In this document: positions 41,641-54,300 of the stretch, one piece after another
How positions within the stretch are numbered: position 1 is the first letter of the stretch
Layout of the letters: each line of letters begins with the position of its first letter
Source of the DNA: Branchiostoma floridae
Lineage: Eukaryota > Chordata > Leptocardii > Amphioxiformes > Branchiostomatidae
Length of the DNA: 64,000 nt
Reading direction: 5' to 3'
Assembly (NCBI RefSeq): GCF_000003815.2
Contig: NC_049991.1
Location: forward strand, 10,424,821-10,488,820
The notes under the pieces: generated by a model
The model's database searches: none
Seen by the model: only the letters and a program-made list of their open reading frames with translations
Told to the model about the DNA's origin: nothing
Translations under genes and position numbers: made by a program

Positions 41641-43984
41641 ACGTCGCCGCCTCGCTGATATTCCCACGGACATGTTTAAAAAAAAATACCCAGCAAAAAA
41701 CGCTGCTCTGCGTCAAATTCTATTCTATAAAACTCAGTGTTACAGTCTAAATATTTTGTAGAAGCACCGCTGTAGGAAAGAAGGTCCAAGCAATGTAAAA
41801 CATCACGTAGCATGAAGTTCGCTGTCAACTGGCACACAGCACATGACTGTTTGAAACTCTAAGTCTAATCAACAGCCGTGTTTGATTGATAGCCGGCGGT
41901 CCTATGATGAAGTCGGCGAAAGGTGCGTTAGTTAGAAAATCTGCGTTTAGTTTTGATACGTAATTATAAGTTAGACAGTGGCGAGAATGATTATTTTCTC
42001 ATCAATATTTCTCTTCAGAATCATTTGAACTTAATTGTACATCTAAACAATTGGCTTACCTGTGCAATGTTTATATGATTAATGATCAGTGTACTGAAAT
42101 CATGTGTAACGTATGGCTCCTAGTCAATAGATCAGCATTTTCTCTATAGTGACCACCTGTCTATAGTGGCCACATTTCCTAGTGCTGTTATTGTTTGACA
42201 TAAACTTTGAACATTTAAATTGTAAGTAATTTTAAACTGCCAGAGTTTCAGCTCAATAAAACACTCTCAGCGCCAGGGTATGACCAGACTGACCAGACAG
42301 ACGAAAATAAATCCTCGAACAAGGTTCAATCGTATCTTCCGGGTCTGGCAGGAAGTTGTTAAACTAAAATAAGAATAGGCTCGATGGTTGATTGCATACA
42401 AAGTAAAACAGTTTAACAGTTTTACAGCTTGAAGAAAACAAACGCTCCTACAGTACCTGCACCTGCTTGATAATTATTAAATCGTATGCCCTACTTGAAT
42501 AAAAAAAGTTCATTGCAATAATAAATGTACCCACATCACAAGGAGCTTATACTTTTTTAAACTTACACCACGGCTGTTACAGTGTAGTCACTTAGTTCGA
42601 ACGTGGGTTCTACGAGGCATAGAACACGATCCCCCGCCCGCCGCCGATCCACGTGAGCCGGCTGATTGCGCAATAGTGCACGCTGACTTTGACTCCCGTG
42701 CAGGCATGCATATCCGGGTCACAGGCGCTTCATGTACTGTTAAGAGGATGTTCCATTTTTGCGCAGGGGTGATTTGGAACAGTCCAATGTTGCGTGGGAA
42801 GGGGTATGGCTGAAATATGCTGTATTTGCTCTTAAGCAAATGTCGGCCTTTCTAGTTTGCTTCTTGTTTTAATGTATGTCCCCTTACCGAAACGAAGATG
42901 TCTCAAATTTTTAAAAGAATTTTACTGCCCCGTCGTTTCATATCCAAGGACCAACAACTTAACTTTTTGTGGCTTTATCTGCAATCAGCCATCGGGCCTA
43001 ATCTTGCAACAGAGTTATTTTTAGTGCAACAACTTCGCAGTTTCTCAAAGTATAGGGCATTCTCTCAAAGTAACAGCTAATGCTTGTGCGGGGCATTGAC
43101 CTTGTTTGAGGGTTTCTTTTCGAAGGTCAGTGGTCATACCCTGGCACTGAGAGCATTTTCCTGGGTTGAAAACTCAGTTTAAAGTTACTTAGAATTTGAA
43201 AGTTCAAACAACAACAACACTACTAGTAGAAACACCTACATTTGGTAAGGAAAAAATACAGCACTTTTGCTCCTAGTGCAGTGAGATACATGTAGAGTAG
43301 TACAGTCAAACCTGTCTATAGTGACTGGAGAAATGTGGCCACTATAGACAGGTGGCCCCTAGGTGATCACTAGCGTTTTCGCCCCCCTTAGCGTTTTCGA
43401 CCCCAACCTCCACCCCCACCCCCATACCCGCCAGTGTTTTCGTCCCCCCTAAGGCCACACCAATTTAATTTCTTGGTTCACGGATTTTTTCATGAAAAAT
43501 ATGGAGCGAAAGGTCGAAATGAAAATAAAAATTGTAAAATGGTTGGGGTAAAGGTAACGGCTAATCCGAAACATAAAGAAAAAAAAGTTTTCAGCTTGAC
43601 AAAAGTACAAAAACACTATTATTGTACAACTTAACAGCACCTGTACCCACACTTAAAGGAGCTTATGATATAAAGGCCAATTTGCTACACCAGAAAGTTG
43701 ATGAATGGTTTCATTAATGGTGAAAACTTGCTGAGTGGTAATTTTTATTTTTATTTGTTTTTAAAAAAAATAGGAGCGAGCGAATCCGTGAACCAAGAAA
43801 TTAAATTGATGTGGCCTAAGAACATTGCTTCTCGGAGGGTTCTCAAGAGCAACTGGTTACTACATACTGTAAATGCATTTAAGTTCGCGGGGATTTAATT
43901 TTGCGGTAGCGGGGAAAAGGATTTTCGCGGTGGTTTTAATTTTGCGGTGAAGTGGTCACTGCGAAAACCGCGAACATTAATCCA
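41641..43984 (+). repeat. Repeat-filled intergenic region before gene B
   Basis: No gene is seen. An inverted pair, ACCACCTGTCTATAGTGG at 42153-42170 and its reverse complement at about 43338-43355, may bound a 1.2-kb element. A segment at 42780-42860 repeats part of gene A intron 5 (GGCTGAAATATGCTGTATTT). From 43870 to the gap, TTTAATTTTGCGGT and TTCGCGG segments alternate, another repeat. The promoter and first exons of gene B should lie in or near the following gap. Confidence 0.6.
43453..43816. mobile_element. 364-bp MITE with 34-bp inverted ends and TAA target duplication
   Basis: The left end is GGCCACACCAATTTAATTTC and the right end is the reverse complement with one mismatch over 34 bp. 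TAA lies on both sides (43450-43452, 43817-43819). A three-base TAA/TTA duplication is typical of PIF/Harbinger-type MITEs (family knowledge). There is no coding frame of its own. Confidence 0.85.
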
Positions 43985-44084
43985 NNNNNNNNNNNNNNNN
44001 NNNNNNNNNNNNNNNNNNNNNNNNNNNNNNNNNNNNNNNNNNNNNNNNNNNNNNNNNNNNNNNNNNNNNNNNNNNNNNNNNNNN
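43985..44084. other. Assembly gap, 100 N
   Basis: Exactly 100 N, the customary size for a gap of unknown length. Left of it is repeat DNA. Right of it the sequence is already deep inside the third beta-helix block of gene B. Everything equivalent to the first 5.5 kb of gene A is missing, so the real gap is likely several kilobases or the region is misjoined. Confidence 0.9.
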
Positions 44085-45311
44085 TTCACAACGCTTTTGA
44101 CGCCACCACGGGTCATGGATCAGTCGACCTCACCAATGATGGCACAGGAGACTGCCAAGCACTAATTTCAGGAAACGAATTTGTCTCCAACGATGCTTCG
44201 TCTGACTTTAGCATCATGGCGCTTGGGAACACAACGGGAACTGTCAAGAGAAACAGCTTTCAACGCAACTTGGCGCTGTACGTTGTGGACTGGCAAGTTC
44301 GTGAAAATATTCGTCAAAGCCAGACCTTTACTCAAAATCGTCTTGATCACAACAGTGGACAGAGGCCGGGCTACAAACATACCGTCGCCGTGTCGGGTCC
44401 TGACGTACATCTCAATCAGAACGTCCTCAATAATCCTGCAAATGACGCAGAACTCATCGCTCTTAACACTAGCTCATTCACCGACGTAGATGCCACAAAC
44501 AATTGGTGGGGCCTTGATAGATCCACGGCAATCGCCGAGAGAATCAGAGACAGCAGAGACCGACCGGAGCTTCCAAATGTCCTGTTCGAGCCATTCCTAG
44601 CAGAGGATCCCGAAAATGGTAAGAAATTTGCATCTGCTTTTGAATATGGCCATGTAAAAAGGCTGGACTTGATTTTAGTATGTATCCTCATTCAGGTATT
44701 TATCATATCTTTGTGATAATTGTTACATCTTCCTGGCTGTCTGCTTATATCTAGGAATCTGTCGCTATCCGTGGTTCCATGAAGAACAGCTTGGATACTG
44801 CTATCTGTACAAGGGTGCGGCTCGGACATTGAGCGACGCCTGGGACTCGTGCAAGGTATTGTCAGAACATCATGATTGCTAGCCCATCATTGGTGAATTG
44901 ATGTTGGTAGGTTTACAGCTGCATTCAGGACTTTAATGTGACATTATGATGTTTTCTTCCAGGAACAATCTGCACAAGTGGTAATGAAGGCCTCAGATAA
45001 GGAGTTGATCCTCTTAGATGCTGCACTACAAAGAGAAGTAGAAGATGTCAACTTCGCGCTAGAACCGGAACCATTTTGGATAGATCAGGAGGTGAGAAAA
45101 TCTTTTCAAGACGGACTTCAAACTTTGGTGAGATTTTGGTTGTCGTCAATGAATGTTAGACAGCAGAAGACACATTACTAACAAGTCGATTTCTTTCAGT
45201 TCTCCAACGCCGAACAAGCATGTTGGGTACATCGGCAAAACGCAGGTGTTGGCGATGTCCTGACGGCATATTGCGATTCCCGCTATCCGTTCTTCTGCAA
45301 ACTGCCTGTCG
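44085..45311 (+). CDS. Gene B: end of beta-helix block and C-type-lectin-like domain
   Basis: The first partial exon reads HNAFDATTGHGSVDLTNDG and ends in ATNNWWGLD and VLFEPFLAEDPENG. Three lectin-like exons follow with GICRYPWF, GYCYLYKGAARTLSDAWDSC, EPEPFWIDQE and CDSRYPFFCKLP. Compared with gene A the beta-helix part is only moderately similar. An insertion of three residues precedes QSQTFTQNRL, and several NxS/T sites differ. The following EGF exon is almost identical to its gene A counterpart. Confidence 0.87.
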
Positions 45312-48300
45312 GTGAGTACAGCTTGCAATGGGTTGGCATAGTAGATTTCTGATGACCTTATTATATATCATGCGTGCGTGTGTGTGTGTTTATATGATTA
45401 TAAACTGATCTGGTTTGAAAAAGAATCATTCGATTTCAATTGATGTGCTGATGCAAGAAGTATTGCATGTATTCCAATGTCCCCCAGCTCGCGGCTGTCC
45501 CAACGATTGTTCCCACAACGGTGCCTGCCTTGAGACGACCTGTTACTGTGACAGGGGCTGGAGTGGGTCAGACTGCTCCCGACCAAACTGCCAGGATCTC
45601 GACGATTGTGGAGAATTTGGTGTGTGTGTCGGGCCCAATGTTTGCAGGTGTAGGAACGGGTGGCAGGTAAAAATGTTATGTTTTTACTAATTACCGATAG
45701 TTCTAGTCACCTTCTACAGTAATACTAAGTTAAACACGTATTTAGCATATGGATGTTTTCCCCTCAGGAATTCGCTACTATCCAACATCATATTGAGAGC
45801 ACCATGTTGGCAAACAAAGTCAAAGACACGTGAACTTTTGGCACGACTCTGTAGTAAAGAAATTGTCGAAGATGAGTTTGATTTTATCTAACTTGAATGA
45901 TTTGTGACTCGTCAACTGACTGCTCTTCTTTTTTTCTCCCGTAGGGACGTGGCTGCACCGTAAGTTACTGCAGCCGGTTCAGTACGTGTAAGTCCTGTGT
46001 TCAGTCCGTGGGCTGTGGATGGTGTGACCAGACTCAGTCCTGTGAATCAGGCCTGTACGGCGGACCTGACGTCATGCCCTGTCCGACATGGTTCTACCAC
46101 AACTGTTTCACCGTCGGCAACAAAGGGCTCTGTTCGGACGACATAGAGGTATGCCAATCGTTATCAGCAATAACGATTAAAATATAAAAATCACAACATA
46201 ATCTATTATGTCCCAATCAATCAATAAATCCATCTATCAATCAATCGCTTGCATCATGTGCTGGTGCATGACGGCTACAGACAGTTCACGTTACGTTGTT
46301 CTACACTGTCCAGTCGGATCTGGAGACCCAGCCCTTTGAGTGTGTTGAAGATCTCGGTTGGCTATAATTCAATAGATCACAACAAATGATTCGATGTACA
46401 GGTTACTGACTCATAGTCATGGTATCAAACTGCCGTTTTACCACTCGTCATTGAAATCGGAGCATGAAAGTGTTTTAATGTCTTCATTCGTTTAATTATC
46501 TCGTTGCTTTTGCCCAGCTTGTTGACTGTGACTATCGACAGTGTAACTCGTCCCTGTCTACCACTACTGTGGAGTCATGCCTGAGGTGCCAGGACGTGGA
46601 AGGGTGTTTCAAGGATACGGTGGGTTGTTATAGTTGATACCAAGTCTTTACTATAACTATGATGTCTTCTCTTAGTACGTATGTCTGATGATTAAACTAT
46701 TTTTGATGTGTGATAATACCCCAGCTGATTACATGTATGTAAACTGATCTATATGTGGTCTACAATTTTGAGTAAACCACTGAACAAAAGGTGAACATTG
46801 GATTGCACGTAAAGCACTATTATTATGATTTTGTTTCCAGGAGGGCGGTTACTGTAAAGTCTGGGACCAGAGCCGATGTCCAAAAGGTTTTGTCTACCCT
46901 CTCTACAACGACACGACGCGCATTGAAAAGGTCCTGACAGGTCACAACGTGAAGTACGTGCCGGCAGATGGCGACCCTCTGTATCACTGCCAGGTCCGCT
47001 TCTCGTCCTGGGGAGCTACCCTGTTCATCCAGGAGGGAGAACTGGACGTGCAGCTCGGCCAGGTGCTGTCCAGTCCTCAGGCGGGCGGCGTGCTGCACAA
47101 AGTCGAACAGATGGTGACTGAAGGTACGTTTCAGAATCTGTATTCTTTTACTAGGATGAGGTTAAACTCCCATCAGTGACTACCACTGCTTTTCAGGGAG
47201 GGCCTGGATACACAAGGGTTGGAGGTCAGAGGTCACACAATTCCCTTGTACAGTGTTTTAAATATTTGTGTGGATGAAGCAGTTTTCACATCTAGTGGGA
47301 GTACATTCCAGCTTTCTGCGCCTATACATGCAAATGTCCTTTTCCCAGACTCAAGTCTAACTTTTGGCATTCACAAAGACAGATTCAAGCTGTGCCGCGG
47401 GTAGTACGAGATTCTGATGTTCTGCTAAATAGGTTTAGGTACTCACACAGACAGGTAGCAGGTTAATTATACATTGACTTGCATTGTATACAGCTTGTAG
47501 AAGGTGTAATTTGCTACGTGAAACCGTAGTTCTGTCCAGGCAAGAGCATGCAGATTTTCGTTGTTGACATGTGGCCTATATGACAAACCAAGTATGATTC
47601 TCGCTGTACGGTTTTGTAACTTCTGCAGTATGAAGTGGCACATGTTCTGCACATTTCCCTAAGGTTAGTGTATGGACTTCTGTTTTATCTTCCAATTTTT
47701 ACTTTTCTGTTACTTCTGTCTTCTCCAGGTGCCTACACTCTAGTGGCTGCACACCCTGCCAGGCTGGAGGACATGTTCGACTACGTGGACTTCAGCCAGA
47801 GGGTCCGACTGGAGCCAGTCGTGGACTTCAGCATCATGGAACATGAACCGCCACTTTCTGTCGTGCAGAGCGTCATTCGAGGGAACGGGACTTTCCGAGG
47901 AGACAACACACACGTTATAAATCCTGGTAAGCCATACAAAAATAAAAATTGATCGAACAAGCGCTTTTTAAAATGTTCTAAAGCATTGTAATGTATGTAA
48001 ATATTGATTACTTCGTCCAAAGCAGTACAATTAGATATAAAACAAAACAGGACCAATATATTTCTGAGAAGTGGTGAAAACCACAGACAGGCTGATATAT
48101 TTATATTTCAAATCCCAGTTTACCAATAATCTTGTTAATGTTTTTTAAATCTCTTCAGATGTAAAGGTTTATAAATGTGTGGGACACAGCGGCAGCCTGC
48201 GCTTGGTTTTCCATGAGAGTGACCCTAACCTGCCGGACATCAACCCCGATGACGTCATCGTGGGTAACCATAGTAACGGGATGCTGGAGTTCGTTACCAG

Positions 48301-51300
48301 GCTGTACAGCACAGCTTTCGGTACCGTCATCCACACAAACCTTGCGGATTGCTCTGGAGGAGTATATAGGTAAGCTAACTTACATATAACTTACGTATTT
48401 TTCAAACTATTCTGTTTCATTTCTAAGCCCCCTTCACACGAGAGCACGAATGAGCCGGAATGCCATCGGAATAAAAATTATTTTTCTATTCCTGGCAATT
48501 CCTGGCAATTCGTACTGTATTCTAAACATTCTTACTGCATTCCAGATATTCGTCTCCGTTCTTTTGGCTGGCTCGAAAGTTTTTGACATGTCAAAAACTG
48601 TCGAGGTGCATTCGAAGTGGAGAAATATCGAATGGCATTCCAAGTGGATTCTAAGTGGATTCTGACTATTCTAATTGCAGTCTGACCGCATTCTACGGCA
48701 TTCCAATATTATTCGAAACATTCTTATCTCAATCGATGGAGAACCGAAACGGCAAGCAACTTCGAATCCTGCCCGAATGTGGCCAAAAGAATATCTGGAA
48801 TGCAGTAGGAATGTTTAGAATACACTACGAATTCTCAGGAATAGAAAATAATGCAAATACTTCATTTCGACTGGTTCTGCTTGATTCCTGCTAATTCGGT
48901 TTCAGTGTGAAGGCCCTATTATATATTAGCTACCGGCTTACATGATTTACTAAAACCCAAACGGTCGTTCAGTGTAACATGGTGTTGCCGCGCGCGTGCC
49001 TGCAAAGCTGGAGTACATTTGTTACAGCGAAGCGCGGGCATGCTGGCTATACAGGTGCAGGTCCACTTACAGTCCCTTTTATCGAGATAATTTCGAACGT
49101 AACATTTATTGTCCTGAACAGTATTCTTGAACAGTTCCCGACCGTGAGTGGACACGCCGTTCCGCCTCCCCTGTCGTGTTCGGGCGGCTCCACAGGTGAG
49201 ACCGGGCTGCTGATTACCGAGGCTCGGGACCTCGTGGTGCAGCTGGGCAGTGTGGTGGTGGGCAGGAAAACGGGCAGGTTCGCCGCTAAGGTACGCAGAA
49301 TAATTCTATGATGAAGCTAATATAGTTTTGTAACGTTATATCATACAAATTCACCAAAATGGCAATTTGGTTCTATTTAATTTGCATTTTTTGGGGAAGG
49401 GGTTAATGCTACTGCTAAATGTAAGCGTTCATATCCATAAATTGTCAATGGTCCCAAACTACCAATGCTTTACAGAAAATAGAAATACAGCTGGTAGATG
49501 GTAAATACACTGCACATAGTGAAAGCGCCATTCAATCAATCCACTGTTATAGGTTCTGTCTAAACGGGTGGCCACGGGCTCTGGGTTCATTGTGATGGAG
49601 GTGGAGCCCATAACCACAACCACAGGCGCTTCGAAAAGATCCTCTGATGTCGAAAGCAGCGCAATGAGATGGGATATTGCTGGTGAAGATCTCGTCGTTA
49701 TGGTAAGTAAAGAAAAGAAAAGAAAACCTTCAAGGTGAAGATCATTAACATGTTGTGTCCCTCTGATATGAAATACACCGTATATCAGCTTCCTACAATG
49801 GAATGTATCTTCTAACAACATATGCATTTCAAAACTTAAACATTACAGTCTTGTCACGTCATGTTTTTGTCACGAAAAGAAACAATGTAACTACGCTATA
49901 CAGATAAAACTCAGAAGCTTTTTCTTACTGATCAGACAACACATCTACGTATTTGTGGTGACACAGTCGATAGTAATTTGATACTTCATTTCCCGATCTT
50001 TGATGATATGTTTCTTGATAATACCAGACCAGATCATTCCAACTCACGGCGAGCGTCAACGCCAGCTTCACCGCAGACATCGGCCTGTCTAACACCCTGT
50101 CTACGGTAGGGTATCGTCGGAGGACACTTGAGAAAGCTGAAGTCCAGTTTATAGGAGGAAAGGTGGAGATAGAACTGGCAGGGGAAGCAGAGACATTCCG
50201 ACCGTGAGAAAAATTTATGTCTCATACTCAATTTTCCAATGATTTTACAGATGAATGTGCAAAGGTATTGTTTGGTGCGCTTGGGACTCAAAGCGGTTAA
50301 GAACAATTCATTGTATTGTTGTTAATCTTATCTGATTCTGTAGACTCTGGACTGCTTACCGTGATAACTTATCACTGCAAACAAATAAAGAGAAAGTGCG
50401 GGTCTGTATCATGGACGACATTTGCATCCCTGGAGAAAAGTGGGCATCGGTCAACCTGGAATATGCCCTGTATGCATCGGTAAGACCTTTTAATTAAGTT
50501 AGCCATTATTTCAATAATACGTTTCGCTCCCTATTAATTCCAACACTATTCTACGTTTGAAACTGGTTAGTGATTCTACAAGCGATGTCGAGAAAGCAAA
50601 TGATCTGAAAGAATTAGAATATCTAAAAGCACCCCAATGTGACCCCATGTATATGTATTTGATTCTGCACTTCTATGCTTTGATATACAGTCGGCTGGAA
50701 CCATGAAGGTGACCAGTACTGTGACGAAACCAGACATCGATGCATTTGCAGGAAGGAGTCCACAAGATGGCAGCCAGTGGTTTCAGTTTGACCAGGATGA
50801 GGAGGCGGTGGGTTATTTTATTGTTAGAATACATTGTCAATTGCAAATACATGTGTCTCATGTTTTACCTCATACCGATACCCATGTGCTTACCCGGAAT
50901 ACAGACCTTTAGTTTGATGATGAATGGAAATATATGTAATTTTAGCTTAGTTTCTGTTTTTGACATTTTTGTTTAGTATGAACCATATTGAGGCGACCCT
51001 GATCACTATTGGTTTGTAGATTGGATCAGTGGCAGTTTGACCTGACATGTAAACAATGTCTTTAACACGCACACAACAGTCTTCAACAAGAATCGCCATA
51101 GCATCATACGAAGGTGAGGCGCTCGATAGTGATAAGTTTGTTGTCATGGAGATAGTGGCCACGCCTACGTTTTACCTGCACCTGCCTGCGCGGGACGAGT
51201 ATGAGGAGGACACGGCAACGACTGGACTCCAGCAGCTGTTCGGTGAGTGGTCATATTTGCCACATATGCGTTATTGGGAAAATTATCAATTACCAATTCA

Positions 51301-54300
51301 TCGTACACAATGATGCATTAATGATCATATGACATAAAAGAATCCCACTAGAAATGAAGAAGAGTGTGCCGGTAAGCTGATTTGCAAAATCCCAAAAAAT
51401 AATCCCACTTAACTAGAAATGAAGAATAGTACTGAATTGCAAAATAACAGAAATGTGTATCTACAACAGGTAACCACGTTGAGGAGGACATCTTCCCTTA
51501 CCGCATGACGGCGTCTGTTGAGGCTAAGGCTCTCCTGAGGACCTCCACAGAGTCATGTTCTCAGGAATGTCCACATGCGGATCGTCCACAGCGGGTGGGG
51601 GTGACGTCACTGTTAGACTACCTGAAGGGACGGCTTGATGTCGACCAGGTCACGGCGGTCCACTCAGAAGAAAAGGTCTGGCGAGATGGAACATGGATGG
51701 AGTCAGACTTGTACGTTTCCAAAGATAGACGACTAGTGGTTGCTGAATTTCTAGCCCGTCTTGGAAATGTTATCGTCCAATTCCTAGAGATATAAACCCA
51801 CGAAGGCGTAAAAGCTTGATCTTTGTTGAAGAACATGTCATGTTTTCTTCTATCACCAGATATTGTGCAGCCCAGGCAACAGACATCACCACCTGTGACA
51901 AAGCTTGTTCTTGTCCTGGCGGTGAGGTTTCCCTGTCACATCCTGCCAACACCAGCGTCTGTCAATGTCCCTGTAACTGCCCAGATGGCGTCGTCCATTT
52001 CACGGTGAGTATGAAATCATCCCTTTTTGCGTTTGTACACGTACTCTGAACAACATGCGTCAAAGTATATCGTGTGTTTTAGACATCATCTCATCTTATA
52101 GTTAGCAAAGTTTGGTCTATTGGTTAATAATGGTTTATCAACTTAGCAATTGATTAGCTGTCTCTAACATAACCTAACGTAAACAGAAGTATCACAACAC
52201 AAGTATGAAGTACTCTGCCACATTGTATTTTACCTTTGTATTTTGTACAGCATCCCGGCATCCCCGGCGGTGGATGTAACTGTGAGCGGTGTCCTGACGG
52301 GTCTATGAAGGTCCCGGATGAGGAAGGCCGGCTACACTGCCCGTGTCTGTGTGCCGACAATAGGACCAGCGAGATGGTACCGGGCGGTGGGGGCAAATGT
52401 GACGTAAGCACCTTCATTCATCAGTTCAACACCCTATTACTGGGACTTAACAATTCTACCAACTCTGTCCATTTAGTGTTTTCTTCATTCACATTTGAAT
52501 ATTGATATTTCTCACAGTTGATTTTAACTTCATTTATGATTCATGAAGACAGGTGCATGTTTGTCAACTGCGTAACTCTGCCTCTCCGCTGCTTCAGTGC
52601 TCCTGTCCATGTGGTGACGGCAACAGTGACGTCATCGCGGCAGATGGCAGCTGCCCGTGCAGGTGCACCTGTAGAAACTGTCAGGAGTCCGTCCTGGGTC
52701 CGCACGGCTGTCTCTGTTCAGACAGGTTAGGAATATCTTACTTGTAGATCAAAAGATATCATTACTTGACGTAATGTAAGCAGTATTTAGGACATTTATA
52801 AGGGTAGTTACTATAATTATACTAATGTTTATCTCTTGACTTTTGGAGTTCGTCCGAATGATTCACTGATTTAATCGTATTACTGTGACACTAAGTTATA
52901 ACCTTTGTTGGTCAACGTGTTTCTTGTTCATATGACTCCAATTTTCCCCGCTAGCTGCCCTGACTGTGAGAATGGAGAGGAGCCGGTGTGGGTAGACTGT
53001 AGCTGCAGGTGTCCACAGAAGACTGAGTGTGGAGCTCCGCCCACATGTGTGGTGGGTAGGATGGGTGTGGACTGTAGGCAGCCGGACTGTAGACCTTGTC
53101 AAGGTAGGATTACAACTAAGTGAGGACATGACTGAGAGACGCATATTCTACAATGACATCCATCATGATATATTATCCTTGAAATCTTTTCTCAGCAATA
53201 CCATTCATTGATTATTATACATTTCTACAAAGGCTGTTCTGGCAACGGCCAGTGCAGGACTTCGGCTGACAGCTGTCAATCATCCTGTGTGTGCGGCAGT
53301 CAGTGGTTTGGTGACTGTTGTCACCTGAGGAGGCCGAGACCTGTCGGAGGAGATCCGCATCTTCAGACGCTCGATGGTACTGATCAGTACATTCCTTCCA
53401 ATTATGTCGTAATATATTCAATTCCTGTAATGATGTATTCAACTTTATGAAATATTAGAATATAGTTTAGTTCGACATTTATACAAACTGGGGTTTACCA
53501 AGGAAACTAACAATTTTCCCAGGTCGCGCATTCGACTATCACGGCATCGGAGAGTTCTGGGATTGCAAAAGTCCAGAAAACGACTTCGGCGTGCAGACCC
53601 GCATGTTCGGATTCAGGGGTGCCTCTCTGGTCGGAGCTGCGGCAGTGAAGACAGGGCACAGCGTCGTTACCATAACAACACCACAAAACGCTACGGAGAA
53701 GAGCTTGCCGATTTTAAGGTATGTTCCAGTGGCAATGGTTTTCTTATTATCCACCAATATGTCTGGAAAAGATCAGCTTTTAATTTCAACAAACATAGCT
53801 GTGTATCTCAGCAGTTCGGTGGTACCTTTGGTCTCTGGAAGGCACATTTTTTTTCTTTATTCAGAAACACATAACATGGACAATGTGGCGCTGCACTCAA
53901 GTTTAACAACTTATTTTAACAGCGAGCGCCACATAACAAAATACAAATGAATTAATGAACTTAGGTAACTTAGGTCAACATAACTGTGCGCCATTTCCCA
54001 CCACCCCAAGACAAGTAGTATCAATTAGCCTAATTGAGTACATATGAAAAAGAGAATTAACAAACGTAGAGTTGGGACTTCTATATCTACTTGACTGATA
54101 TAGGCACATTTGAGTGTTGATATTCCTTCCACGTTTTGTTTATAGTGATATATCGTCTTTTTATATCATCTACCATCTAGGATGGACGGCCAACTCCAGT
54201 CCATCAATACAGGACAGACGTACGTCCTGAATAACGGCACGGTTCATCTTGTGGCGGAGATTCCAAGTACCACCGAGTCCGGGGAGGTTGTACTGTTTTC

